A stretch of 64,000 bases of DNA from Arabidopsis thaliana. Taxonomy: Eukaryota; Streptophyta; Magnoliopsida; Brassicales; Brassicaceae. This document shows, piece after piece, positions 45,280 through 63,346 of this stretch (position 1 is the stretch's first letter; each line of letters begins with the position of its first letter). A program made the position numbers and the translations under genes. The DNA is taken from assembly GCF_000001735.4 (NCBI RefSeq), contig NC_003076.8, positions 26,601,835-26,665,834 of the forward strand, given 5' to 3'. Below the pieces are notes generated by a model, which ran no database searches, was not told where the DNA came from, and was given only the letters and a program-made list of their open reading frames with translations.

Positions 45280-46724
45280 ATGAGGAAGCTGTGTCCGAAC
45301 ATAGACAAAGACGATGGTCTGGAGACGGTGTTGGAAGTTCCGATACCGGAGGAGATGTTTTCCGGTATGGGCAACAACGTTGCACTTAGGTGGCAAAATA
45401 TGATGACGTGGATGAAAGCTCAAACGTCTGATAAATGGTCGCAACCGCTTATCGCCGCTCGTATCAACGAGCTCCGGTTCCTTCTCTACCTCGTTGGCTC
45501 GCCTCTTATACCTCTCCAGGTTCAAGTCGGTCACTCTGTTCATAAGCCCGTCAAAGATTGCTCCATTGTAAGTCATTCAAAATCAATCCTTATGAAAACA
45601 TAACAAAGATGTTGAAAATATGATTCCTCTTTTTTTTTTCTTTTTTTCTTTTATGATCAAAACCCAAAAAAGTCATTACCCTGCTTCGTAAGTATTCAAC
45701 ATAAAGTTGTTAATCCATGTGTTGTACTCTGCAAGTCTGCATTACATTATTCATCGTACACAGAGTCATCAACTTCAGTTTCATTGTTTTTTTGCTTATG
45801 AATTACGATTGCAGCAAGCTTCAACGGCGAAATACATTGTACAGCAGTACATAGCAGCGACGGGAGGACCACAGGCGTTAAACGCCGTGAACAGCATGTG
45901 CGTCACGGGACAAGTGAAGATGACGGCGTCGGAGTTTCATCAAGGAGATGATTCGGGCGTTAATCTAAAGAGCAACGACGAAATGGGTGGTTTCGTTTTA
46001 TGGCAAAAGGATCCAGATCTTTGGTGTTTGGAGCTCGTCGTCTCCGGTTGCAAAGTGATATGTGGAAGCAACGGTCGGCTTTCATGGCGACATTCCTCTA
46101 ACCAGCAAACTCCGGCGTCTACCGGAACGCCAAGACCTCTCCGCCGGTTTTTACAGGTCCAATCCGGTTATTGATTTTTTTTTTGATGTAATGTCCGGTT
46201 CTCAAAATGTTGAACCGGTGGTTTATTTATTGTTTGAGCAGGGGTTAGATCCTCGTTCGACGGCGAATCTGTTTCTTGACGCAACGTGTATCGGAGAGAA
46301 GATAATCAACGGTGAGGATTGCTTTATCTTGAAACTGGAGACGAGTCCGGCGGTTCGAGAAGCTCAAAGCGGTCCGAATTTTGAGATAATTCATCACACG
46401 ATATGGGGTTATTTTAGTCAAAGATCGGGACTTTTGATTCAGTTCGAAGATTCGCGGCTTTTGAGAATGAGGACCAAGGAAGACGAAGATGTCTTCTGGG
46501 AGACTAGTGCTGAGTCGGTGATGGATGATTACCGATACGTTGACAATGTGAACATCGCTCACGGCGGGAAAACATCGGTCACGGTTTTCCGGTACGGTGA
46601 AGCGTCGGCGAATCATCGGAGACAGATGACGGAGAAGTGGAGGATAGAAGAAGTTGATTTTAATGTTTGGGGTCTCTCCGTTGATCATTTTCTTCCTCCG
46701 GCCAATTTGCAGATCGAAAAATGA
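45280..46724 (+). CDS. DUF620 family protein (At5g66740)
   Basis: Three exons, 45280-45567, 45815-46156 and 46242-46724, give 370 aa. The start is the first ATG of the open frame (MRKLCPNIDKDDGLETVLEV). The N-terminal 100 residues carry 'RWQNMMTWMKAQTSDKWSQP', and 'YIAATGGPQALNAVNSM' opens exon 2. The remainder reads as alternating beta-strand-like sequence with many Trp ('FVLWQKDPDLWCLELVVSG', 'IIHHTIWGYFSQRSGLLIQF'). This is the plant-specific DUF620 family, lipoprotein-like in fold by some predictions. No catalytic motif, signal peptide or membrane helix is visible. Function unknown. Confidence 0.9.
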
Positions 46725-47215
46725 TTTAGCTTTTTATTAAAAATATTGTTATTCGTTTTTAGCCGATATCATAACTTTTTGAGATACATTATCAACACAC
46801 TCGTGCAACTGAGATATTCTTGACACAATTTTTGCATTTGAAATTGGCAATTTTGTACTACTCATATAGTTTGAAGCTTCAATTCACTACAAAGGTTATT
46901 ACTAATTGTGTCGACAAATCCAGCAGATTTAATAATGCCCATTCCATTAAATGTTTTTTAGTTTAATAATAGGATGATCATATGACCAAAATCGTAAATA
47001 AGGGTTAGGGGTAAACCTGTCATTTCAAGCTTCCCGCCCATGGGCGCTACTCCCAATTTAATAAAAAATAAGAAAATAGGCGTAAATATGAGAGTGTGTT
47101 TTTTCAATATACCCTCGGTTTTGAATTTGCTCTCAAAAGCGACGGAGACGACTGTTTGGCTCGGTGATTTCTCCCGCCGTTTGGGTTTTTCTTACCGGAA
47201 TTTCCTTCTCCTTCG
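46725..47215 (+). promoter_or_regulatory. DUF620 3' flank and DDM1 promoter
   Basis: The region holds 'gggttagggg' near 47002 (telo-box-like on the other strand), TTCCCGCC at 47031-47038 (matches the E2F consensus TTSSCGSS) and 'cccgccgttt' near 47173. There is no TATA box. E2F-type control would fit a chromatin factor needed at replication; this is motif-based inference. Confidence 0.45.
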
Positions 47216-51035
<3,820 letters not shown>

Positions 51036-51429
51036 GACACATTAATAAGCCAGGCCTTGAAACCACTTCTGTGTTTTTTTTTTTTTTTTCCGGAACATGA
51101 TCGGTTACTTTTGGCTGGGAGGATTTAATTATTAGAGGGCTCGGAAGTTTTTGTAAGTTAAAGAACTCACTTAAAACCCTGAAAACATGACAGTTAATGG
51201 TGATTAGCTCTCAATGTGATGAAAACAATTGGCCCTCTGATTTTGCTGTTGCGGTAATATTATGACTTGTGTACGTTTATAGTCTTTGTAGTCTGCAATT
51301 TTGGCATTGAGCTATTTCTCACGAACTTATGGGATCTTATGTTTTGGATTTGGGATTTGTTAACTTATATGATTAGGCTCAATAGTTTCACAGAATATTA
51401 AAAACTTGAGTAGGGTTTAAAAAAGAAGC
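51036..51429. other. DDM1 3' UTR and intergenic
   Basis: Includes a T-tract near 51077-51090. No gene seen. Confidence 0.6.
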
Positions 51430-51434
51430 AAAAA
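51430..51434 (-). terminator. RNA polymerase III terminator of the tRNA gene
   Basis: Five T residues on the minus strand, one base past the 3' end of tRNA-Glu. Confidence 0.8.
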
Positions 51435-51435
51435 G

Positions 51436-51507
51436 CTCCGATGCCGGGAATCGAACCCGGGTCTCCTGGGTGAAAGCCAGATATCCTAACCGCTGGACGA
51501 CATCGGA
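51436..51507 (-). tRNA. tRNA-Glu (anticodon TTC)
   Basis: 72 nt on the minus strand. The 7-bp acceptor stem is TCCGATG/CATCGGA with discriminator G. The D-arm contains 'CGTCCAGCGGTTAGGAT', which also serves as the A box. The anticodon loop 'CTTTCAC' has TTC in the middle. The T-arm is 'CCCGGGTTCGATTCCCGGC' (B box). There is no intron and no encoded CCA, as usual for a nuclear gene. It lies between DDM1 and SDH1-1, antisense to both. Confidence 0.97.
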
Positions 51508-51941
51508 TTTGTTGATGTCTATTCTTGTAAATAGTAAATATTTAGTTTTATCGGTTTTGCATCTAATGGACTAAAACATGAACACGAGACGCCGACAAGA
51601 ATGAATGGGGCAGGCACCAAACATTTGGGTAAAAGTATGCAGTGGGGTATTATTGACAATTTGACCATTACAAGAGCTAATCTTAGGGGGTTTTAGTTAG
51701 TAAAGCAAACCCGGTTTAGGAGTAAATATGGAGTGAGAATAGGGGTAATTAAGGGAATTTAAGAGAAGTCATCATCGTTTTCCATTTTTCTTATTTTAAG
51801 CGCCTCGGTGGCTATCTCTCACTCCGTTCGCGTCTTCCTCTTAAAGGAAACCTCCTCTACGCGAAATTCGTATTCTCTCATTTCTTCTACGGAGATTTGC
51901 ATCGAAGAAACTGACTCGCTTGTGGAATCAACAACAAGACG
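51508..51941. other. tRNA 5' flank and SDH1-1 promoter
   Basis: Holds the A-rich tRNA upstream region (minus strand) and the SDH1-1 promoter and 5' UTR. No clear TATA box or site-II element found for SDH1-1. Confidence 0.5.
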
Positions 51942-55390
<3,449 letters not shown>

Positions 55391-57780
55391 TCGAGCCCAT
55401 GTTTTTATTTTATCTGTTATCGGAATAATAATAATAATCAGGAACCCCCCAAAAAAAGGGAATTAGGAGAAGAAGACGGAGTTATGAGCTGATGGAGCAC
55501 AAAGGACTGTTCTGAAACTGGGTTTACGTTTTACACCAGAAACGATGAAAATAAATTGATAGAAAGAGGAAAAAACACTACAATTCTTATTTTCTTTATC
55601 AGTTCCTGAAATTGTTACATTCTTTGTTACCTGTTAATTACGCCTTGGTGATATTCATTTTTTTTTTTTAAATCAAAATGTTCGAATTCCGTATCGACCG
55701 TGAAAGTTATTTTGCGGTGATAATAGGTATCAGAACACGAGATACAATTTTGAGTTGTGACCATTAGAAAAACAAAATTTGGGTTGTTTTTTCTTGTCTG
55801 AACAAAATTTTATTTTAGGTAAATTCGGATCAGTCAAGGCATTTTTTAGGCCTACAAGTGGGGGTAATTTCAAATATTTTTGTTCAATATTTGCGTATCT
55901 GAGCGAGTTTTAGATTGGTCCGATCGTCGTCGCTAGATGATAATGTTGGCCGTAGAAAATGTGACCTTTATAATGTATCTCTCTTTAAAAGTCGTCCACT
56001 TGCTTATGGCGTATACTAAAAAAGTGCTCTTCCACATATGCAAATTGAAGATACAGTCGGTGAATGTAAATACAAAAATGATCTATGATTACGACCTTGA
56101 AGCTTAGAAACTAGCCCCACACCAATTCGACTAATTATGTAGTTCAATATTACACTAACCAACCATAAGATATTATATTTTTCCGCATGCGTGTGTGTTA
56201 TTCCTAATTAGAACCAATCGATAACAAAATTAGAAAGCTCCACACAAATTAAACTAAACCAGTCGACTTCACCAACCAACCTTATCTATTAACCTGCTCA
56301 TTTCACATTTAACAATTCCAAAACCCAATCAATTATAGTTAATTAAAAAATTTCGACACAAAGCTGACTTAGCAATGCCTAAAACGCAACGTATGAAAGA
56401 GAAATCGAGGAATGTCGTAATTAAATTGTCTAATCTTCATCTAACCTTGTCAATAAAGTAGGGTTTTTACTCACTCATACACCTTTCTTTTTCTTATCCT
56501 TATCTTAAAGTAAAAAATCTTTTTCAAATTTACTTTGACCGGTTACGGAACTTATGCTTAATGGGGGAAGATTCATATATATATATATAGACATACAAAA
56601 CTTATTAGAATATATGGAGTTTTACCCGGAAAAAAAAACTCATTAGAATAAAAACTAATTCTTGTTGTTATTTACTTTTTACACAATGAATTTAACCAAA
56701 TTGTAGAGAAATTACCTTATCTACTGCTTTTATGTTAATATAGTTCATAAGAAATCTGAAAAACACTATGCACCTAGTGCTGTATATTCAGAGACTGTTG
56801 TATGTTTTATGTAAAAACTGAAAGAGAGATGTGTAAGAAGTGGGTCACCAAAGTGAAGTGAGTGACATTTTGACGTGGAGACAAAGGTGCAGTGCAACAC
56901 AAAAGAGAGGTTAGTCGAAAAGCCAGAGAGATTAAAACGTTGTTTTTTGCATATTTTTCTTTCCCACTCACTTTTTTTTATATAAAAAAACACATTTGCA
57001 AATTATCATTTATAAAAAGAAAATACTTTAACTATATCCTTCTTTATTTTCTGTTCAACCAAAATACTTTAAATATCCAACACAAACTCACATTTTAATT
57101 TTTGGTGATCGTTGCACTTAGTATGGTTGTTGCACACATTAGAAAAACTAAATTCTATAGGATTCAATTGTTCTAAAATTCTAATTATATATGTGAAAAG
57201 ATGAAAAGCTGTCAGATTATATTTCCCTTACTGTATGTGTTACTATTAAAAACACTCCAGATTATTTTTTTTAAAAGCTTTGGAAATACTGTTTTATTTT
57301 TTTCATTTTTGGGTAATTTTTAAAAGCTAATTTTAAGATTGGTTGCTTCAATTGTGCAAGATCGATCCAATAACAGTTAAAAAGGCCCCACCAGCGATTC
57401 CTTTTCCGTGTCATATTTTAGAACTTACATGTATATTGGGCTGATCCATGGGCCCATCTGTCACCCTCATACAAACTATATATAAATTATAACACACACA
57501 CAGTCTCATATATATATAACAAGTTGTCAATGAATAAATTGACAATACAATTTGAGATTATGTCTTACTTTAATTAATTATTTTATGGTGCGTCTATATT
57601 GTATCATGATGTTAATGTTTGGATATATATACAAACAAGTAATTTTCACATCAATTGCACTCTTCTTTTAATTTGTTTGGTAACCATGAAAATAAGACCA
57701 TCTATTTATTTATCTATGAATGAATAATTAAGGAGGTAGGTGAGTCACTGAGAGTCAAGAGCAGTTTGTGATGGGAAAGA
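55391..57780. other. Intergenic, SDH1-1 3' flank
   Basis: AT-rich, with an (AT)n stretch near 56575-56589. The open frames near 56766-57098 are low in complexity. No gene seen. Confidence 0.55.
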
Positions 57781-58833
57781 AGATACACATTACAGAGATC
57801 AACGGCAGAGATGAGGAACCCTACAGTATGATGACGTCATCGTTGACAGTGGTGGACCCCACCTCTCGGGTCCCTCGAAAAGAGCGGGATGAGAGATTTG
57901 TTTTCATTCATACACTTCTCAGTCTTCTGAATCTTCATCACTCTTAAACTTTAGGTTAATTTCATTTTTTGTAAACATATTTTACATCTATCTTAACCCA
58001 GATTTATATACGGTACGAATTTATTGAAAATATGGTATAGTTTGGAGGCATGAAAGAAGTAATATCAATATTGACAAGGAAAAGAGCGAGTTTATTTGTC
58101 TAGTGATGAAGAAGGACCCATAGCTTCGTCATATCCTCTCCTCCCACTGAGCGTTTCACTCACCAAAAAAGCTCTCTTTAATTTATTTTATCTTCTATTC
58201 CTTTATTTAGCAAACATTTTTTTAGTATTTGATTATAAAATCTGTTTAATTTTTGTTTTGGCGCGAGAGTGTGCGTCACGTGAACAAATTTACATTGTTA
58301 TATCCCAAACGGAGACATTAATATGAACAACCTCGGCCATTATATGTCATATCGTCTTTAAAAAATGTTACACAACATTGTGAACTCAAATTCAGAAACT
58401 TGTTAGCGGATGAATCGATAATGACGAGTTCACAATGTAAAACTATGATAACATTCTCTTACACACAAAAACTAATGTGGGAGTAACTTGTACATATCTC
58501 TCTATTTCTTTCTTAGGAGACTAACAATTTGGAATTAGATCCAATGATTTCTATAATGTATGCATAAATATGTTATTGGTTAAGAGATGTGGTGTGTTTA
58601 TATCGGTATTATTACCGTTACAAATATCATTGTCTTAAAAATAACAAAGAAAAATGTGTGGACCCACAATGAAATCAGACGGTCAGATTTTAATCAAACG
58701 TTGATCCACTTTCTAGGGCTGACCTTTCTTTCTTCTCCTCTCTTTACCTCTCTCTCTCTTCTAAAATCCAAAGCTTGAGATCCCGCCGTTTCTCTCTGGT
58801 CATCATCCTCTTCTTCAGTGACCGCAAATCTGC
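57781..58833 (+). promoter_or_regulatory. SCL4 upstream region with C-box and TCP-type sites
   Basis: TGACGTCA at 57832-57839 (a perfect bZIP C-box palindrome), GTGGACCC at 57852-57859 and again at 58658-58665 (class II TCP consensus GTGGNCCC), and CACGTG near 58277. CT-rich 5'-UTR-like sequence runs from about 58725. No strong TATA box. These are motif matches and no binding is shown. Confidence 0.4.
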
Positions 58834-58908
58834 ATGTTTGGCAGTGGTTTTTATAGACCGCCGGGAGGGTTAGATCTAGGCGTTAAGAATGGCTTACATG
58901 TGCACTGA
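58834..58908 (+). other. Upstream ORF overlapping the SCL4 start
   Basis: ATG at 58834 opens a 24-codon frame ([20 protein letters not shown] then LHVH) ending at TGA 58906-58908, past the SCL4 ATG at 58889 and in a different frame. If present in the mRNA it would reduce initiation at SCL4. A possible acceptor 'tttatag' at 58850-58856 means the stretch could also be partly intronic. Confidence 0.4.
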
Positions 58909-60643
58909 TAGTGGCAATCTAATGGCTATTGCTCAACAAGTCATCAAACAGAAGCAGCAACAAGAACAACAACAGCAGCAACATCATCAAGACCATCAGA
59001 TTTTTGGTATTAATCCTTTGTCTCTTAACCCATGGCCCAATACTTCCCTCGGGTTTGGGCTTTCAGGTTCGGCTTTTCCCGACCCGTTTCAAGTTACCGG
59101 CGGCGGAGATTCCAACGATCCTGGCTTTCCTTTTCCTAACTTAGACCACCACCACGCCACAACCACCGGCGGTGGGTTCAGGTTATCTGATTTCGGCGGT
59201 GGAACCGGCGGCGGCGAGTTTGAGTCCGACGAGTGGATGGAGACTCTTATCAGCGGTGGAGACTCCGTTGCAGACGGTCCTGATTGTGACACCTGGCATG
59301 ATAATCCCGATTACGTAATCTACGGTCCTGATCCATTCGATACTTACCCGAGTCGACTCAGTGTCCAACCGTCAGATCTAAACCGAGTCATTGACACGTC
59401 GAGTCCGCTTCCTCCGCCGACCTTGTGGCCTCCTTCTTCGCCATTATCGATTCCTCCGCTTACTCATGAGTCACCAACCAAAGAAGATCCAGAGACTAAC
59501 GACTCCGAAGACGATGACTTCGACCTAGAACCACCTCTCCTCAAAGCTATATACGACTGTGCACGGATCTCAGACTCTGACCCTAACGAAGCTTCCAAGA
59601 CGCTTCTTCAGATCCGAGAATCTGTATCGGAGCTAGGTGATCCGACGGAGCGAGTTGCATTTTACTTCACGGAAGCTCTCTCCAACAGACTGTCTCCTAA
59701 TTCGCCGGCGACGTCGTCTTCTTCTTCATCTACGGAGGATTTAATCTTATCTTATAAAACCCTAAACGACGCTTGTCCTTACTCCAAATTCGCACATTTG
59801 ACGGCGAATCAAGCGATTCTAGAAGCGACGGAGAAGTCGAACAAGATTCACATCGTCGATTTTGGAATCGTTCAAGGTATACAATGGCCTGCTCTTCTTC
59901 AAGCTCTAGCTACTCGTACTTCTGGTAAACCCACTCAAATCCGGGTCTCGGGTATACCCGCTCCATCTCTCGGTGAATCTCCGGAACCGTCGTTAATCGC
60001 CACCGGAAACCGCCTCCGTGATTTCGCCAAGGTTCTGGATCTGAATTTCGATTTCATCCCAATTCTCACTCCCATACATTTACTTAACGGGTCAAGTTTC
60101 CGGGTCGACCCGGATGAAGTACTGGCCGTGAATTTCATGCTCCAGCTCTACAAATTACTCGACGAGACGCCGACGATAGTTGACACCGCACTACGGCTCG
60201 CCAAATCGTTGAACCCGAGGGTCGTCACTCTCGGAGAATACGAAGTGAGCTTAAACCGGGTCGGTTTCGCTAACCGGGTAAAGAACGCGCTTCAATTCTA
60301 TTCCGCGGTTTTCGAATCCCTTGAACCGAACTTGGGGCGTGATTCGGAGGAGAGAGTGAGAGTTGAGCGAGAGTTGTTCGGCCGGAGAATCTCGGGTTTG
60401 ATTGGACCGGAGAAAACCGGAATTCATAGAGAAAGAATGGAAGAGAAAGAGCAATGGCGGGTATTAATGGAGAATGCCGGTTTTGAATCGGTTAAGCTGA
60501 GTAATTACGCAGTGAGCCAAGCGAAGATTCTATTGTGGAATTACAATTACAGCAATTTGTATTCAATTGTTGAATCTAAGCCTGGCTTCATCTCTTTGGC
60601 CTGGAACGATTTACCTCTCCTCACTCTTTCTTCCTGGCGATAA
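58889..60643 (+). CDS. SCL4: GRAS-family transcription regulator SCL4 (At5g66770)
   Basis: Intronless, 584 aa, as is common for GRAS genes. The N-terminal 200 residues are disordered: a Gln-rich tract ([18 protein letters not shown], 22-39), Gly-rich runs, and an acidic '[11 protein letters not shown]' just before the domain. The GRAS domain starts near 210 ('[13 protein letters not shown]', first leucine-rich region). VHIID is present as '[14 protein letters not shown]' (320-333). PFYRE-type sequence begins at 445 ('[16 protein letters not shown]'), and the SAW block runs from about W523 to the C-terminus, ending 'LTLSSWR'. GRAS proteins act mostly as nuclear co-regulators through partners. 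SCL4 belongs to the SCL4/7 branch, linked to growth and stress control (recalled). There is no DELLA motif, so it is not a gibberellin-degraded DELLA. Confidence 0.96.
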   Translation: MAYMCTDSGNLMAIAQQVIKQKQQQEQQQQQHHQDHQIFGINPLSLNPWPNTSLGFGLSGSAFPDPFQVTGGGDSNDPGFPFPNLDHHHATTTGGGFRLSDFGGGTGGGEFESDEWMETLISGGDSVADGPDCDTWHDNPDYVIYGPDPFDTYPSRLSVQPSDLNRVIDTSSPLPPPTLWPPSSPLSIPPLTHESPTKEDPETNDSEDDDFDLEPPLLKAIYDCARISDSDPNEASKTLLQIRESVSELGDPTERVAFYFTEALSNRLSPNSPATSSSSSSTEDLILSYKTLNDACPYSKFAHLTANQAILEATEKSNKIHIVDFGIVQGIQWPALLQALATRTSGKPTQIRVSGIPAPSLGESPEPSLIATGNRLRDFAKVLDLNFDFIPILTPIHLLNGSSFRVDPDEVLAVNFMLQLYKLLDETPTIVDTALRLAKSLNPRVVTLGEYEVSLNRVGFANRVKNALQFYSAVFESLEPNLGRDSEERVRVERELFGRRISGLIGPEKTGIHRERMEEKEQWRVLMENAGFESVKLSNYAVSQAKILLWNYNYSNLYSIVESKPGFISLAWNDLPLLTLSSWR

Positions 60644-61792
60644 CCAAACCAAACCGATCCGGTATTCTTAGTTTTGTTTTGTTTTCAATGTTATTTTTGG
60701 TTAGACAAATATTCAATTGTTAATATACTCCGTGGTCAGAGTGTTTTGTTTTTCTTTTAGTTCGAACGTTGAATTAATTCAGGGGTAGGTTTTGAATTCT
60801 CTGAACCTTATGTGTTTTTTGGTAACATCATTTGGATTTGTGAACTAGGTTTAAAAACTGGTCTTAGTCTTGTTGTTTTCTCATTAGATAATTTAAACTG
60901 GTTTGCTTCTTTATTTTTGGTTGGATAAAGTGACCGGTTCTGGTCATCTGTTTGAGATGTAATTACTATTTCATAAAATTAGGAAGTTGAAAGCCAAATA
61001 TATTTGTAACTACTCTTTTATTTGTAATTTTGCTCAAAAAAGTGATGAAATGTAGTTTTGATATATGAATATCTACCATTATACATAAGTATATCTGAAC
61101 ATGGTACAACTTATGAAAGCTAAATGTCAATACTTGCAAAGATATAACAAATACAAGTTACATGAATAAGAGATGTGTGTTGAATTTATAAGTGTCATTT
61201 TCTTTTCACTTTAAAACAAACTTCATCTTCTTTTGTTTCTTATGTGTCAAAGTTGCCACAGTTGCTCTATTTGAGTCTTTCAGTGTCAGTCTCAGTCACT
61301 GTACTGATTTTACTTTTTTTTGTTGAGTGTGCCAATGATGACATCACTCCCACGTCCTCCATCCGTCTTCTTTTAACGGTCACGTGGCTCCCACCCTCTT
61401 TTCTCGATGTCTTTACCGACTTGTTCTAGCCCAACTTACTTGGGCCATTTAGATTTTTTGGTGGCCCAAGTTGCTAAAAGAGGATTTATCATAGAAATCT
61501 GAACCCGTTGCAGCGCTCAACACATGTCACAGTCCTGACAAACACGTATTCAAATCCTTGTTAAGTCCCGCCACCTGTCACCAGAGCACCACGAGGCAAA
61601 CTCTGATCAGGACACCGTCGTACTATTATGTCGGAAGACAGGAAAGCTTAATTAAGCTTAAACCTGACGTATTTAACTTCGTTAACTCTACCTTACTAAA
61701 GGGTTTTAATTTAAAACTTATCATCTCCTCGTAAGAATAAAAACTACTTACTCTATAAATTTAAGCTTCAAGAAACCTCCAAAAGCAGAGAA
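60644..61792. other. SCL4 3' UTR and promoter of the LEA-like gene
   Basis: No gene. The downstream half carries the elements listed next. Confidence 0.55.
61381..61388 (+). promoter_or_regulatory. ABRE/G-box of the LEA-like gene
   Basis: CACGTGGC in 'ggtcacgtggctcc', 405 bp upstream of the ATG; the strongest class of abscisic-acid response element. A second ACGT core (cccacgtcc) lies 31 bp upstream. A TATAAAT box at 61754-61760 completes a plausible seed or stress promoter. Confidence 0.5.
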
Positions 61793-62362
61793 ATGATCAA
61801 CGCTTTTAAGACTATCCGATCACTGCCCTCGAATACCACCGTCTCGTTCTGCTCAACACCATCTCGATTAGGCCGGAAAGTCACTGGAGTTAGTTTTGCC
61901 ACCACTTCTGATCAGCAAAAGATGGATAAAAAGCCTGAAAATCCAAACGAGAAAACCGGGTTCGTCTCCTCCCCATATGTGTGTAGTTGTTTCTGATTCG
62001 TAATTTGGATGTTATTCAAAAAAAATTTCGTTCTCTTCTTTACTTTGATGGAGCAGTGACGTGATGTCGCATTCTTATGGAGAAGGGTACGCAACAAGGT
62101 CTGACGAAGAAGGGTTTGGAGGAATCTATGGAGGAAATCAAACACTTCAGAAGGAAAACGAGATCCATGAGAATCACCCTGGTACTCAGAATAGTTAGTT
62201 ATCATATACACGTTTATTACTACTTATATGATCACTTTTATTGTTTACGATTCTGGGTGTGTGTGTGTGTGTTTTCATGTTATTGAAGATTACGACAAAA
62301 CGCAAGGTAGCGAATCGAAGGAGAAGGAGAAAGCAAGGAACCAGACACAATCCCACTGCTAA
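61793..62362 (+). CDS. Small LEA/seed-maturation-like protein (At5g66780)
   Basis: Three exons, 61793-61959, 62057-62193 and 62289-62362, give 125 aa. The N-terminus (MINAFKTIRSLPSNTTVSFC then STPSRLGRKV) is basic and hydroxylated, like a mitochondrial or plastid presequence. The mature part is hydrophilic and Gly/Glu/Lys-rich, with 'SHSYGEGYATRSDEEGFGG' and a lysine/glutamate tail 'SKEKEKARNQTQSHC'. That composition fits a small LEA-type stress protein, and the ABRE upstream supports seed or drought expression; both points are inference. If intron 1 (donor 'gttcgt') is retained, the frame ends after 67 residues, so splicing decides the product. Confidence 0.8.
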
Positions 62363-63346
62363 AGAAAAAATGATGATTTAGTGTCTTTGTTCTTTATGCT
62401 TTAATAAAATCAGACTTGTGCTCTGTAGTTCGTAGACTCTGGTTAGAGTTTTTTTTTTGTTAATTGCGTTTTTTGACCCGTAACCTTTACCGGGTTTTTG
62501 TTGGTTATCCTTATCACTTTTGTAACACTCGTTGAATTAGTAGTTTTTGTTGATTGTTGAACATTCCCTTAATTTGACTGTGTTTGTTTATTTATGAACA
62601 AATCTACGGTTTTTTAGTTGAACCGTCGAGGAAAACATTCTTAGATAACGTCAGCAATGAATATTAGCCTGTTTTCGGACTTTCGATTCCGATGCAACAC
62701 GTTAAAAGTAACGTCAGCGAAGATAAATTTGGTAAATTCATCTGAAACTCCAATGCTGATGGAACTTAGCTGGTGTGTTGCGTGTTCATAATTTATGTTA
62801 TTAGTAACGTCTTAGAAGTTGGAATATTCACTCCAAGTTCGCACTTCAAAACTTTCAACAAGTTTTTAGTTCTTATCGTACGTCTCAAAACAGAGTTGAG
62901 GAGATTTAGCTTCTACTGTTTAGTGTTCTACACTTGCTTCGTACAAAGAATTGAATTTTTATTTCCATAGTTACATGCACATATTTGTATTAACAATCTC
63001 TTATTATTGGTTAGTATCATATCTGTAGTTATTCGAACACTGGGGGCAAATTTCATTTAATCAATCACCTAACGAGGCTATGATGCATGATTAACGAACG
63101 TTAAAGCCAAAATGTCAAGACTACCCCCTTATTATCAGCTCGCAGTTGGTCAATGCCTCAATGGTCTGAAGTTCAGACTCTGAACTATAATACAAGGTCA
63201 ACTCAACCCGCTGGTAGTAACGAAAGTACGAAACAGTCAAAAACATATCTTAAAAATTACATAAAAACCGGAAACGAAGTTGCAGAATTTACAGTTTCTG
63301 CCATTGGGACAATCATTCGATCTCATCATTATCCTTCTTTCTCTCC
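62363..63346. other. Intergenic between the LEA-like and WAKL21 genes
   Basis: AT-rich. Holds the LEA-like 3' UTR and the WAKL21 promoter. No gene seen. Confidence 0.55.

Noticed and set aside
45163-45576. Minus-strand 137-codon frame over DUF620 exon 1
   Set aside because: Shadow of a supported coding exon.
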